NCBI GenBank assembly: GCA_903959905.1
Contig: CAJBYO010000053.1
Coordinates: 1 to 64,000, forward strand
From: an uncultured Bacteroidales bacterium
Lineage (GTDB): Bacteria > Bacteroidota > Bacteroidia > Bacteroidales > FEN-979
DNA: 64,000 nucleotides
Reading direction: 5' to 3'
Below the pieces are notes generated by a model. The model was not told the DNA's origin. It saw only the letters and a program-made list of their open reading frames with translations, and did no database searches. The position numbers were made by a program, and so were the translations under genes. Position 1 is the stretch's first letter, and each line of letters starts with the position of its first letter. This document shows, in pieces, positions 54,222 through 63,444 of this stretch.

Positions 54222-56468
54222 ATGAAATCCCTTCAAACAAAAGCGATCATTGCACCATTCAGCTTTCTTCTTTCCCTGGTTACCCTGTTGGGCCTTTTTT
54301 CCTTCGTACCCGGAACACTTCATGCCCAATGGAACACCAATACCATGGTGAACATCACGATTTCCGGACTTCCCACCGCGGATATGCAGGCGGCACCCAC
54401 CACCGACGGGAAGACATGGATCGCCTTCTACCACCAGAACGGAGGCAACTACGACATGCGGGCCCAGCTCATTGATGCCAATGGCTACAAGCTGCTCGGC
54501 GAGGATGGGATGCTGGTCGACAACCAGACATCCGGGTCGGCCACCTTTGTATTCAATGTTTGCGTCGATCCCGACAACAATTTCGTGATCGGTTACCAGG
54601 ATGAACGGAGCGGAAGCATGCAATCGGTCGTGTATAAAATATCCCAGGCGGGTGTCCATTTATGGGGCCCGCACGGTGTGGTGCTTGGCGGCGGCCTTGC
54701 CCCTTACCCGGGCGCATTGAGCAACGGCGATGTGGTGGTTGCCTGGAACGGGGATACCGGCAACACGCTTAACCTGCAGAAAATCACGGCGGCCGGGACA
54801 GTGGCATGGCCGACACCTATCCTTATCAAGGTGGGCGCTTCCACAACAACCCGTGGCCAGATCATCGCCAACACGGGTGATAAATTCACCATGGTATACC
54901 AGAAAGGCAACATGTACACAACGCTGTATGCACAGATGTTTGACAATGCCGGCACCGCCCTTTACCCGCCTTTGCAGATATGCAACCAGTCCACGGCAGG
55001 GTACCGGTATTATTCAATCATGGCGGAAGGCGACACCACCTATTTCGGATATTACTCTTCAACAGGGAACCGTTTTAATTCATTTCTACAGCGGGTGAAT
55101 CCCAACGGAACCATCCCGTGGGGCATGAACGGATCAGCCTTCAACACCTCTGTCGCACCCACGGATAATTACCAGAGCGAGACCAGCGTGAACATGACTC
55201 CCGGGTCAAACTATGTATGGTCTGTGTGCACTTTCAGCAATCCAAACCAGACGATCTATGGCGTATATGTTCAGAAATTCCTGAAAACCACCGGGGCACG
55301 TCAGTTTACCGACCTGGGTAAAGTTGTTTATCCGATCAGCGGCAATGCGGATCAACGGTGCGGCAACCTTGAAGTGGTGTCAGACAACCCGATGATCATG
55401 AGTTACAATTCAACAGAAAAGATTTTTGCCACCAGGCTCGACGGCAACGGCAACTTTGTATGGCCGGGAAACAGGGTTGAGGTAAGTTCCACCACTGCGG
55501 GAGGGTCAACCCCTAAAATGCGGTATTGCTTTACGCCGGATGGACCCAACAGGTTCGCCTGCACCTGGACAGAGGACCGGGGCAACGGATATATGGGCTA
55601 TGCACAGGGTATTTCGGTTGGCGGCCTTGTTGGTCTGGACGTTGCCACACAGGGCGGCGTACCGGCAGAAATTACCACCAGCGGAGGTACCCTTCAAATG
55701 GTTGCAACCGTATTCCCTGCCACAGCCAACCAGGCGGTGACCTGGAGCATCGTTCCGGGATCGGGAATGGCTACCATCAATGCAACAGGACTCGTAACGG
55801 CCGTGTCAAACGGTACCGCTTTTGCAAAAGCAGCTGCCGTGCAGGACCCTACCATGGTTGATTCACTGCTCATCAACATCAGCGGGCAGGTTTCGCAGCC
55901 TCCTGCCGTCATCACCCTGGCTGCCACAGCGATTACCTCATCAGGGGCCACGCTGAACGGCACCGTGAATGCCAACAACATGACCACCTTTGTCTCCTTC
56001 GACTGGGGGCTGACCTCATCCTACGGGTATACGACCGATGCCACCCCTTCTTCCGTATATGGCACCACCATAACACCTGTCATGGCACCGCTCACCGGGC
56101 TTTCTTCCAATACCACCTATCACTTCCGCGTGAAGGGGACCAATGGGGCCGGACCGTCAACGGGTGCTGACCTGACGTTTACAACAGCCATCGGCGTGGG
56201 GGTTGATGAACACACATCACTGGCTGCAGAGATCTTCCCGGTTCCCAACGACGGGCGCTTCAGCATTTCCATCAAAGGAAGGTCAGGGGATACTTATAGC
56301 CTGGATATCTGTAATAACCTGGGATCGGATATCTTCCAAAAAAGGAACGCTGCCGTGAATGACGGTGCGTCGGTCATTGATCTCAGGCCTTTGCCGGCCG
56401 GTCTTTATACGCTCATTCTGCGCAGTGCAGGCGAACAACGGGTATATAAATTCCTGGTGAGAGATTGA
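54222..56468 (+). CDS. T9SS protein with propeller-like head, BIG2-like and FN3-like domains
   Basis: 748 residues. Signal peptide to about 35 (TLHAQ). Residues 36-470 are the same kind of repeats as in the protein at 27615 (NGGNYDMRAQLIDANGYKLL, QAGVHLWGPHGVVLGGG, NFVWPGNRVEVSS), so the two are paralogous in the head. A BIG2-like Ig domain follows (QMVATVFPATANQAVTWSIV, ATINATGLVTAVSNGTA), then an FN3-like domain (TLNGTVNANNMTTFVSFDWG, LSSNTTYHFRVKGTNGAG). The T9SS domain ends it (AEIFPVPNDGRFSISIKG to YKFLVRD). Surface-displayed; binding partner unknown. It converges with the gene ending at 56587; the 118 bases between have only a weak CCGG-type stem. Confidence 0.9.
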   Translation: MKSLQTKAIIAPFSFLLSLVTLLGLFSFVPGTLHAQWNTNTMVNITISGLPTADMQAAPTTDGKTWIAFYHQNGGNYDMRAQLIDANGYKLLGEDGMLVDNQTSGSATFVFNVCVDPDNNFVIGYQDERSGSMQSVVYKISQAGVHLWGPHGVVLGGGLAPYPGALSNGDVVVAWNGDTGNTLNLQKITAAGTVAWPTPILIKVGASTTTRGQIIANTGDKFTMVYQKGNMYTTLYAQMFDNAGTALYPPLQICNQSTAGYRYYSIMAEGDTTYFGYYSSTGNRFNSFLQRVNPNGTIPWGMNGSAFNTSVAPTDNYQSETSVNMTPGSNYVWSVCTFSNPNQTIYGVYVQKFLKTTGARQFTDLGKVVYPISGNADQRCGNLEVVSDNPMIMSYNSTEKIFATRLDGNGNFVWPGNRVEVSSTTAGGSTPKMRYCFTPDGPNRFACTWTEDRGNGYMGYAQGISVGGLVGLDVATQGGVPAEITTSGGTLQMVATVFPATANQAVTWSIVPGSGMATINATGLVTAVSNGTAFAKAAAVQDPTMVDSLLINISGQVSQPPAVITLAATAITSSGATLNGTVNANNMTTFVSFDWGLTSSYGYTTDATPSSVYGTTITPVMAPLTGLSSNTTYHFRVKGTNGAGPSTGADLTFTTAIGVGVDEHTSLAAEIFPVPNDGRFSISIKGRSGDTYSLDICNNLGSDIFQKRNAAVNDGASVIDLRPLPAGLYTLILRSAGEQRVYKFLVRD

Positions 56469-56586
56469 TCAAATTCTGCCCGGGACACTGACCAGGATCC
56501 GGGTGCAGCACGATTTACTTTGCTTCCATTGCTTGCATTGCCTGCATTGTTTCCATTTGTTTTGTCCTGAAGACACAAATTTGGAT

Positions 56587-59241
56587 TTATTTCATGATCA
56601 CGATCCTGCAGGTATGCAGTTCCAGGTTGCCTTTAATTACCAGCTGGTAACAACCCTGTTTCAGCCCCGATATATCCATGCTCGCACTGAATTTAGCCCC
56701 ATTAGAGTAAACGGTTTGTGATATCCCTTCCATGCCGTTTACCGGTATCAGGGTGAGGCAGTATTTACCTGGTTTGCAACCCGGAAGTTCAACCGCCAGC
56801 CGATCGGAAGCAGGATTTGGCCATGCCCTGATACCGTTAACCACGGATTTGTTTTCATTGACAGATTCAGGCTTGTTCAGGTCCAGTTCAAAGAGGCCCC
56901 GGCCGTATGTCGCCGCCCTCAGTAGCCGGGTTCCGTTATGGCTGAAACAATCCAGGTCAAGAACCGGAACACAGGGCATTCCGTTGTTTAGCCATGTCCA
57001 GCTTCCTCCGTTGTTTGTGGTTCTGTAAACTCCGAAGTCATTGCCAATGTACATGACGCCTGCCCTGGCTGTGTCGATAAACAGATCACTCACCGGAACC
57101 CGTGGAAGGTCAGAAGTGAAATCCGTCCACGTTGTGCCAAAATCTGTTGTCTTTACAATAAGGGCGCCATTATAGGCATTCTTCAGCAGGTAAAATGTAT
57201 TTCCGTCGTAGGGATCCGCCTGGAGCCGTGTAAAATTGCCTCCTGATAGCCCTCCCAGGCTTCCGGTAATGTCCTGCCAGGTATATCCGCCGTCGGAAGA
57301 GCGCACAAGACTGTTTGTGCCATTTCGCGCAGCGACCATGATATTGTTCGTACTGACGGGCGATTGTGCCGCTGCATAAACGGCCGAGCCAACAATGGGG
57401 GAGGAGGTGGTAAACGACCAGGTATCTCCTTTATTTGTTGATTTGATGAGCTTTCGTTTTAAGCAACCGTAGATGATGTTCGGATTGGTCGGGTGCTGCC
57501 AGTAAGGACTGATGAATGCGGATGAATCATCCAGTGTGACAGGGTCGACGTTCATATCCCAGGTCAGGCCTCCGTTTATGCTTCTGAAAAGCGCGCCGCC
57601 GATGGTTCCAAAGAAGATGATATCCGGGTTTGAGTAATCCATAAAACACTCGGTGCCATCACCGAGCTGTTCAAGTTTATAGGGCGTGGCGCCCCGGTTA
57701 TGCGTTGAAATAAATCCGTTATCCTGGGCTCCGGTATACATGATATCCGGGTTTGAAATATGCGAAGCAACACGGTATAACTGGATGGAAGATATCCCGG
57801 TATTCGTGGAATGAAAGGTAAACCCGGCATCTGTTGATTTGAAAACGCCGCCGTCGCAGCCTATATAAACGATGGAAGAATTTGAAGGAGCAAACCTGAC
57901 GATATGATGATCCAGGTGGGTATAGGAATCAAAGGCAAAGCTGCCGCCGCTGGGCGCATTCGGGTCCCTGACATACGAAAATGTGGAGCCGTTGTCCGAC
58001 CTGGTTAATTCTACGTTTCCGATGAATACGTTATCCGGATTTGAAGGGTTCACCGCAATGCACAGGTCGTAGAATCCCTGGTCGCCCGCCTCTGAGAGGT
58101 TGACACCCTGGGAGATATGCACCCAGCTGGCACCGCCGTTAACTGATTTATAAACAGAGGTATGCGGGTCTCCGTCGAACGGTACTTTATCATAGATGAC
58201 AGCATACAGAACCAACGGATTTGACTGCGACACATCAAACTGCATCCTCCCGATATGATTGGTTGCCGGCAGGCCGGTATTGCTTTGTGTAAAGGTAAGG
58301 CCTCCGTTGGCGGATACCATGAACCCTGCGTTGGCCTGCTCATTTCCGCAGGCTGCAAATACAATGTTTGGATTGGTCGGGTGAAATGAAAGGTCGTACA
58401 CCCCTTCTCCCGGCAAAACAAAGTCCCAGTGAGCGCCTGCATCCGAACTTCTCCAGATTCCCTGGTTTTGAGGTGCATTCTGCAGGTTTTTACCAATGGC
58501 TGCCATGATGACATTCGGATTATGGGGGGATACCACGAGGTCGGAAAAATGAGTTACCAGGCCAAAATCGGAATTTATCTTCGCCCAGTTCTCTCCTGCG
58601 TTTGTTGACTTATACAAGCCGTCGCCACAGTAAAACCGCTCATCCAGGATCCAGTGGTATTCGCCTGTGCCGGCATAAATAACATCGGGGTTTGAAGGAT
58701 CAATGGCAATGGCACCGAACGTTAAAAGGTTCAGGCCGCTGCTTTTATCAAGCCAGGTATTTCCACCGTTGGTGGATTTCCATATTCCGCCGCTTGCGGC
58801 ACCTGCATAAACGATATCAGCATTTGACGGATGGATGGCAAGCCCTCTCACCCTGCCGCTCACAACACCCCATTGCGGCACCATGGCGTCGGCGGAGAAA
58901 TCAATGCCAACAGGGCCCAGGCTGGTCCACTGGTATGCAGCGACCGGGTGATCAGTTTCCGACTGCATCTTCGCATACTCAGCCTCCTTTTGCCGCTCAA
59001 TGAACTCCCGGGGGAAACTGCCCGATTCATTCAGCCGGGGCTTGTAAAACCACTCAAGCCGTTTGTAGGAATTCCTGTTTTTTATCTCAGCGGGCACTTT
59101 ATCCCATTGCGATACCGGCGGAGGAGGGGGTGCCTGAAATGTATTGAAATCAAAGTAATCGGGCTTGTTAATCTGTGCATGGGCGCCAGCCAGGAACACG
59201 AACATGAATGCTGTCAGCAATCCGAAAAGTTTATGATTCAT
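56587..59241 (-). CDS. T9SS Vps10/sortilin-like BNR-repeat protein
   Basis: 884 residues from MNHKLFGLLT. Two further Met codons upstream (to 59301) precede no signal sequence. Signal peptide 1-22 (GAHAQ). After a proline-rich start (QAPPPPPVSQWDKV), two seven-bladed-type propellers are built of SDAGAHWDF, STNGGNTWLDKS, TTNNGGSWTW Asp-box motifs (about 100-790), with recurrent NPSNPDVIYAG strands as in Vps10/sortilin and xyloglucan-hydrolase (GH74-like) propellers. I do not see a clear pair of catalytic acids. The T9SS domain ends it (IRAWPNPASDRLAVEL to CRIVIMK). Surface or released protein, transcribed alone. A possible small lipoprotein gene is directly upstream. Confidence 0.88.
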   Translation of the reverse strand: MNHKLFGLLTAFMFVFLAGAHAQINKPDYFDFNTFQAPPPPPVSQWDKVPAEIKNRNSYKRLEWFYKPRLNESGSFPREFIERQKEAEYAKMQSETDHPVAAYQWTSLGPVGIDFSADAMVPQWGVVSGRVRGLAIHPSNADIVYAGAASGGIWKSTNGGNTWLDKSSGLNLLTFGAIAIDPSNPDVIYAGTGEYHWILDERFYCGDGLYKSTNAGENWAKINSDFGLVTHFSDLVVSPHNPNVIMAAIGKNLQNAPQNQGIWRSSDAGAHWDFVLPGEGVYDLSFHPTNPNIVFAACGNEQANAGFMVSANGGLTFTQSNTGLPATNHIGRMQFDVSQSNPLVLYAVIYDKVPFDGDPHTSVYKSVNGGASWVHISQGVNLSEAGDQGFYDLCIAVNPSNPDNVFIGNVELTRSDNGSTFSYVRDPNAPSGGSFAFDSYTHLDHHIVRFAPSNSSIVYIGCDGGVFKSTDAGFTFHSTNTGISSIQLYRVASHISNPDIMYTGAQDNGFISTHNRGATPYKLEQLGDGTECFMDYSNPDIIFFGTIGGALFRSINGGLTWDMNVDPVTLDDSSAFISPYWQHPTNPNIIYGCLKRKLIKSTNKGDTWSFTTSSPIVGSAVYAAAQSPVSTNNIMVAARNGTNSLVRSSDGGYTWQDITGSLGGLSGGNFTRLQADPYDGNTFYLLKNAYNGALIVKTTDFGTTWTDFTSDLPRVPVSDLFIDTARAGVMYIGNDFGVYRTTNNGGSWTWLNNGMPCVPVLDLDCFSHNGTRLLRAATYGRGLFELDLNKPESVNENKSVVNGIRAWPNPASDRLAVELPGCKPGKYCLTLIPVNGMEGISQTVYSNGAKFSASMDISGLKQGCYQLVIKGNLELHTCRIVIMK

Positions 59242-59321
59242 TTTTTGGTTTGTCATCACAAATTTGATTTTAGGTATAAGGTTCATCACAGCAGAAAGCA
59301 CTTTGTTTTTCTATGTGGCCT

Positions 59322-59525
59322 TCAGTGGTTAAATAATGTCTGTTCAACAATTTTCTGATTTTGCCTTTGCCTCAATTGAAGCGTACAATCTCCCAGTTCT
59401 CCGTATTCGCGTTGGTGACACTGATCGGAGTAACCGGTCGCGGGCCCGGCGCTCTTTTTACAGGAGATCGCTGAAAGCAACGCTGCCACAAGAACAGGGA
59501 TGATAAATAGGATGCTTTTTTTCAT
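59322..59525 (-). CDS. small lipoprotein, possibly frameshifted
   Basis: 67 residues. A good lipoprotein signal (FIIPVLVAALLSAISC) is followed by KKSAGPATGYSDQCHQ. In the neighbouring frame from the same place the sequence reads PVTPISVTNANTENWEIVRF, ends with Asn and stops, which looks more like a natural protein tail. So either the short form is real or one base has been gained or lost near 59440. No function can be assigned. It is 80 bp upstream of the Vps10-like gene on the same strand. Confidence 0.5.
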   Translation of the reverse strand: MKKSILFIIPVLVAALLSAISCKKSAGPATGYSDQCHQREYGELGDCTLQLRQRQNQKIVEQTLFNH

Positions 59526-59699
59526 TGTGTATACTTATTGTAATGAGGATGTGTCTATTAGAGTATGATTATGAAAATACAGGGATCGTAACTGCTAATA
59601 AACAATATTTTAACAATCCGGCCTGTAAGAACCGGGCTAATAATGGGTGGGAATTACGTGAAATCTTTGTATGAAATACCTTACAGGAAGACGGTGGAC

Positions 59700-60326
59700 C
59701 TATATTAACTTGTTTTCCATGCAATACCAGGTCAGCTCTATGTTTTTGGTGAATTCCATTTTGGCCAGGATCCGGCTTCTGTAGGTGCCTGCGGTTTTGT
59801 TGGATATGTAAAGTTCTTTTCCGATTTCCAGCAATGACTGCCCCCGGGCAAGCTTGATCATCACCACGAATTCACGGGAAGAAAGGAGATCATGCTTGAG
59901 CGCATATGTATCATCATCAAGATAAGAAGCAAGGATTTCTTCCAGGGATGGTGAAATGTACTTTTTCCCTTCCGACACTTTTGTTACGGCGGTGAGGAGT
60001 TCGTCCATGGCAGTGTCTTTTGTGAGATAGCCTGATGCACCGAGCCTGAGTGCCCTCATGGCAAAAGTTCCCTGCGAATGCATGCTGAGGATCAGCACGT
60101 TGGTGGTTGGCCATTTTAATTTCACCGTGTGAAGGACCTCCAGTCCGCTCATGTCCGGAAGGGAGATGTCTAACAGTAAGATATCAAAAACTTCACTTTT
60201 CAACAGTTCAATCGTATCCAGCCCGTTTGCAGCTTCTTTGATCAGGGTTACCCCTTCAAGATGTTGAAGTATTTGCTTCAGTCCGTCACGTACAATCGTG
60301 TGATCGTCACAAATGAGAATTTTCAT
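59700..60326 (-). CDS. NarL/FixJ-type response regulator
   Basis: 208 residues. Receiver domain 1-120 (CDDHTIV at 6-12, phosphoacceptor Asp53 in LLLDISLPDMSG, LILSMHSQ, and YLTKD near 100-105). A LuxR-type helix-turn-helix follows at about 145-205 (LLSSREFVVMIKLARGQSL, SNKTAGTYRSRILAKM). It is unlike the LytTR regulators, and no kinase gene is next to it, so its partner is elsewhere. It is divergent from the T9SS gene at 60677 with a 28-bp palindrome in between, which may be its own site. Confidence 0.94.
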   Translation of the reverse strand: MKILICDDHTIVRDGLKQILQHLEGVTLIKEAANGLDTIELLKSEVFDILLLDISLPDMSGLEVLHTVKLKWPTTNVLILSMHSQGTFAMRALRLGASGYLTKDTAMDELLTAVTKVSEGKKYISPSLEEILASYLDDDTYALKHDLLSSREFVVMIKLARGQSLLEIGKELYISNKTAGTYRSRILAKMEFTKNIELTWYCMENKLI

Positions 60327-60530
60327 ATGCTCCTGAATGAATTAACCGTTTCATTGGGACCAGTAGCTGCCGGCAGATCTCAACCCCAGGTTATATGGTT
60401 AACAGAAAGCAAACTTACATTATTTATTTGTCAGAATGCAAGTTTTATGGTGTCAACAGATCATTGAACCTATATTTTCCAATGACAACCGAAAGTAGCA
60501 CATCCTTATCCGGTGCCTCTCTTTTTCCAC

Positions 60531-60558
60531 ATAAAATGACCCGTTCGGGTCATTTTAT
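60531..60558. promoter_or_regulatory. 28-bp palindrome between regulator and T9SS gene
   Basis: ATAAAATGACCCG (60531-60543) pairs perfectly with CGGGTCATTTTAT (60546-60558) over a two-base centre. It sits in the 350-bp region between the divergent NarL-type gene (start 60326) and the T9SS gene (start 60677). Perfect dyads of this size suit either a dimeric regulator site or a terminator. As neither flanking gene points into it, a regulator site is more likely. Confidence 0.6.
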
Positions 60559-60676
60559 AGCGGCACCCCTGCCCTTACATTTGCATAATTCCTGTCTATT
60601 CCATTCCTCCAGCCTGGAAAATTGGATTTTTGTTATAGAATTTGTTTGCCTGCCCTTAACCCAAACCAATCATACT

Positions 60677-62302
60677 ATGAAAACTTCTCTCTTTTCCTCT
60701 CTGTTTCTGCTGGCAACGTTTTTTTGCGCTGCACAAAGCGTTTTAACAGATAAAATCAAGGCTAATGATCACGCCGGGAACATCAGGCTTACCGATAATT
60801 CCGCTGCCCCGGTCAAAAACGATACAACCGCCTCCAGGGCCAGCCAGGCTGCCATTTGTGGGACATACAATGTTTCAGACGCAAGCGGCAATGTTTACAG
60901 CACGGTTCAGATAGGCGACCAATGCTGGATGGGCGAAAATCTGAGAGTCGGCGTCATGATCCCGGGCTCGACCAATCAGACAAATAATAGCATCATTGAA
61001 AAGCATTGCTACGGCGACGTTCCTTCAAATTGTGATACTTATGGAGGACTGTACCAATGGAATGAGCTGATGCAGTATTCCGGACAGCTGGGAGCGCAAG
61101 GCATTTGCCCGACAGGCTGGCATATCCCCACCTCGGATGAATGGCAATGGCTTGGCTATATTTTGATGGATAATGCCGGTGGTAAACTGAAAACAACAGG
61201 TACAATTGAAGGCGGAAACGGGTTGTGGTATGCACCGAACACATTGGCCACAAATTCGAGTGGTTTCAGCGCTCCTCCGGGCGGCTGGAAAGATGACGCT
61301 GGAAATTTCGCCAACCAGGGTTACAATGCCTTCTTTTTTACTTCATCAGGTTGGTGGTATTGCTGCGCATATTTCCGGCAATTGAGCTACAATGATGGCA
61401 ACGTTTACTCAAACTACACCTATTATAGCTACAGTATGAGTGTTCGCTGTCTTAAAAATGCTGCGACATTGCCCACCGTATCTACATCGTCAATTTCCGG
61501 GATTACAACAACCACGGCTGTTGGCGGAGGAAATGTAACCAATGACGGTGGTGCGGATGTGACTGCACGCGGCGTAGTATGGAGCACCACACAAAACCCG
61601 ACTGTTTCCAGCAATCAGGGTATTACTGCGAATGGCACAGGAGTGGGGGTTTTTCCCAGCAATCTTACCGGCCTTTCACCCCACACCACATACTATGTCA
61701 GAGCATACGCTACCAACAGCATAGGAACAGGTTATGGGGACCAGATCGGATTTGTGACTGCTATTCCCTCAAGCCTGACAATTTCAGGTGTAACAGTCAA
61801 TTCAGGCACAGTTACCTGTTTCGATGCCACGCAAACCATTACGGTTTCCAACTTTAATGTTTTAACCGGTGGAAGCGCCATGTTGATAGCCGGGGGGAAC
61901 ATCCTCCTGCAACCGGCAACGATCGTACAAAGCGGAGGATACCTGAATGCGCGCATAACAACCACACAAAACTACTGCGTGCAACCGGCAAGTATGATCA
62001 TATCTGGCAGCGAACAAACAGCTACAGGGGTACAAACCACGGAATTGAAGGATGCAATGGATTTATTTACTGTCTTCCCCAACCCGACTGCCGGCATTTT
62101 TACCATGGAAATGATTATATTTGATGCCACTCAACCCATTCAGGTGGAAATATTGAGCATGATGGGAGAAAGGGTGCTTCAAACAGAACGGGCCGGACAG
62201 CAGCGGTATGAGTTTGATTTAACCGCCAGGCCGAAAGGCATATATTTAATCCGTGTTGTTACAGGGGATATAATGAGTTCAGGAAAACTGATAAAGCTAT
62301 AA
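60677..62302 (+). CDS. T9SS protein with Fib_succ_major domain
   Basis: 541 residues from MKTSLFSSLF, the only Met that opens a signal peptide (1-20, CAAQS); the frame is open for 94 codons before it without other evidence. A Fibrobacter-type 'Fib_succ_major' domain covers about 57-258: CGTYNVSDASGNVYSTVQIG, QCWMGENLRV, CPTGWHIPTSDEW, MSVRCLKN. An FN3-like part follows (VTARGVVWSTTQNPTVSSNQ, LSPHTTYYVRAYATNSIG), then a coathanger-like module (VTCFDATQTITV, GGYLNARITT) and a T9SS domain (FTVFPNPTAGIFTMEM to SSGKLIKL). The domain is the same type as the tail of the 1794-residue protein. It heads a unit with the two metallophosphoesterase genes. Confidence 0.9.
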   Translation: MKTSLFSSLFLLATFFCAAQSVLTDKIKANDHAGNIRLTDNSAAPVKNDTTASRASQAAICGTYNVSDASGNVYSTVQIGDQCWMGENLRVGVMIPGSTNQTNNSIIEKHCYGDVPSNCDTYGGLYQWNELMQYSGQLGAQGICPTGWHIPTSDEWQWLGYILMDNAGGKLKTTGTIEGGNGLWYAPNTLATNSSGFSAPPGGWKDDAGNFANQGYNAFFFTSSGWWYCCAYFRQLSYNDGNVYSNYTYYSYSMSVRCLKNAATLPTVSTSSISGITTTTAVGGGNVTNDGGADVTARGVVWSTTQNPTVSSNQGITANGTGVGVFPSNLTGLSPHTTYYVRAYATNSIGTGYGDQIGFVTAIPSSLTISGVTVNSGTVTCFDATQTITVSNFNVLTGGSAMLIAGGNILLQPATIVQSGGYLNARITTTQNYCVQPASMIISGSEQTATGVQTTELKDAMDLFTVFPNPTAGIFTMEMIIFDATQPIQVEILSMMGERVLQTERAGQQRYEFDLTARPKGIYLIRVVTGDIMSSGKLIKL

Positions 62303-62305
62303 AAC

Positions 62306-63412
62306 ATGACCAAAAATCTGCATAAAACAACTATCATTCTGCGGATCCCGGGAAGCCATTTTGCCATTGCCGCTTTGGCTTTGACGGTCGTTATTTTTAC
62401 CGCCATTTTCAGCGGTTGCACCAAAAGCAACCCGGAACAAAAGCCACCGGTTGAGGCAACTGAAACACTGCGCTTTGTATTCCTGGCCGACAGCCGTGGC
62501 GATACGCTTGGATACCCGGTAAACACGCCGGTGATGAATGCAATCATCAACCAGATCGCTGCATTGTCGCCCAAACCCTCCTTCGTGTTTTTCGGCGGAG
62601 ACATGTCCTACAGGGGATATATTCATCCCAACTACACATTCCAGGCCTGGAAAGACCTGTTTGCACCCCTCGGCAGCAATATACCCCTTTATACGGCCAT
62701 TGGCAACCATGAGTTGTATCACCAGCATTCATCATACGGTTACCTGCTTGTCAACCAGCAGGAGTATCAGAAGGTATTTTCGGAGAACCCCGCCAACGGT
62801 CCGCCGGGCTACGACCACCTGGCCTATACCTTCACTTCCCAGGGCGGCAACTCCTTTTTCGCGGTGCTGGATCCCTATTATATTACAGAAGACACGGTGC
62901 ACATGGGGCTCGGCGGACACATCGATTCCGTCCAGATGTCGTGGCTGAAAGCACAGGTGGCCCAAACAACGGCAACACACAAATTCCTGTTCATTCATAC
63001 ACCCTATTACTATATTTCCGACGACCCCCAGGAGCCTTCTGCAGCCGACACAACCCTCACGCAGCTCTGGTCATTCCTTGATCAGAACAATTTTGACATC
63101 TACGCGTGCGGACATTCGCATCTCTTTTCCCGAAGGACGATTGACAGCAGTATTCCCGCAGATCCTGCTACTTTCCCGCCAACTCCCGCATGGCAGAACA
63201 ATGTTGTACAGCTTCTCAACGGCACTTGCGGTGCCGGCCCTTCTACCGGCAACATCTATGATATCGTCAAGACCTTATGGAATGTGCACAATGACGCAAA
63301 CACCTATTATTACAGCGTTGTTGACATCTCGGGCAACACGGTAACGGTAAACAGTTATGGAGGCAACACCGGAAACTACACCCTGATCGACTCCTTTAAA
63401 ATTACGAAGTAA
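62306..63412 (+). CDS. calcineurin-like metallophosphoesterase lipoprotein
   Basis: 368 residues. Lipobox IFSGC with Cys38 after a longer hydrophobic signal (the start Met is 62306, 4 bases after the stop of the T9SS gene; MTKNLHK gives the n-region). Metal-site motifs in order: DSRGD (Asp62), GGDM (Asp99), GNHE (134-136), FIHTPYY (His near 231), CGHSH (near 263). All five are present, so a binuclear-metal phosphoesterase is expected, acting on an unknown phosphoester in the periplasm or outside. Coupling to the T9SS gene suggests common expression. Confidence 0.92.
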   Translation: MTKNLHKTTIILRIPGSHFAIAALALTVVIFTAIFSGCTKSNPEQKPPVEATETLRFVFLADSRGDTLGYPVNTPVMNAIINQIAALSPKPSFVFFGGDMSYRGYIHPNYTFQAWKDLFAPLGSNIPLYTAIGNHELYHQHSSYGYLLVNQQEYQKVFSENPANGPPGYDHLAYTFTSQGGNSFFAVLDPYYITEDTVHMGLGGHIDSVQMSWLKAQVAQTTATHKFLFIHTPYYYISDDPQEPSAADTTLTQLWSFLDQNNFDIYACGHSHLFSRRTIDSSIPADPATFPPTPAWQNNVVQLLNGTCGAGPSTGNIYDIVKTLWNVHNDANTYYYSVVDISGNTVTVNSYGGNTGNYTLIDSFKITK

Positions 63413-63444
63413 TACACACCTGGTCACGGCAACCCGATACCCTT

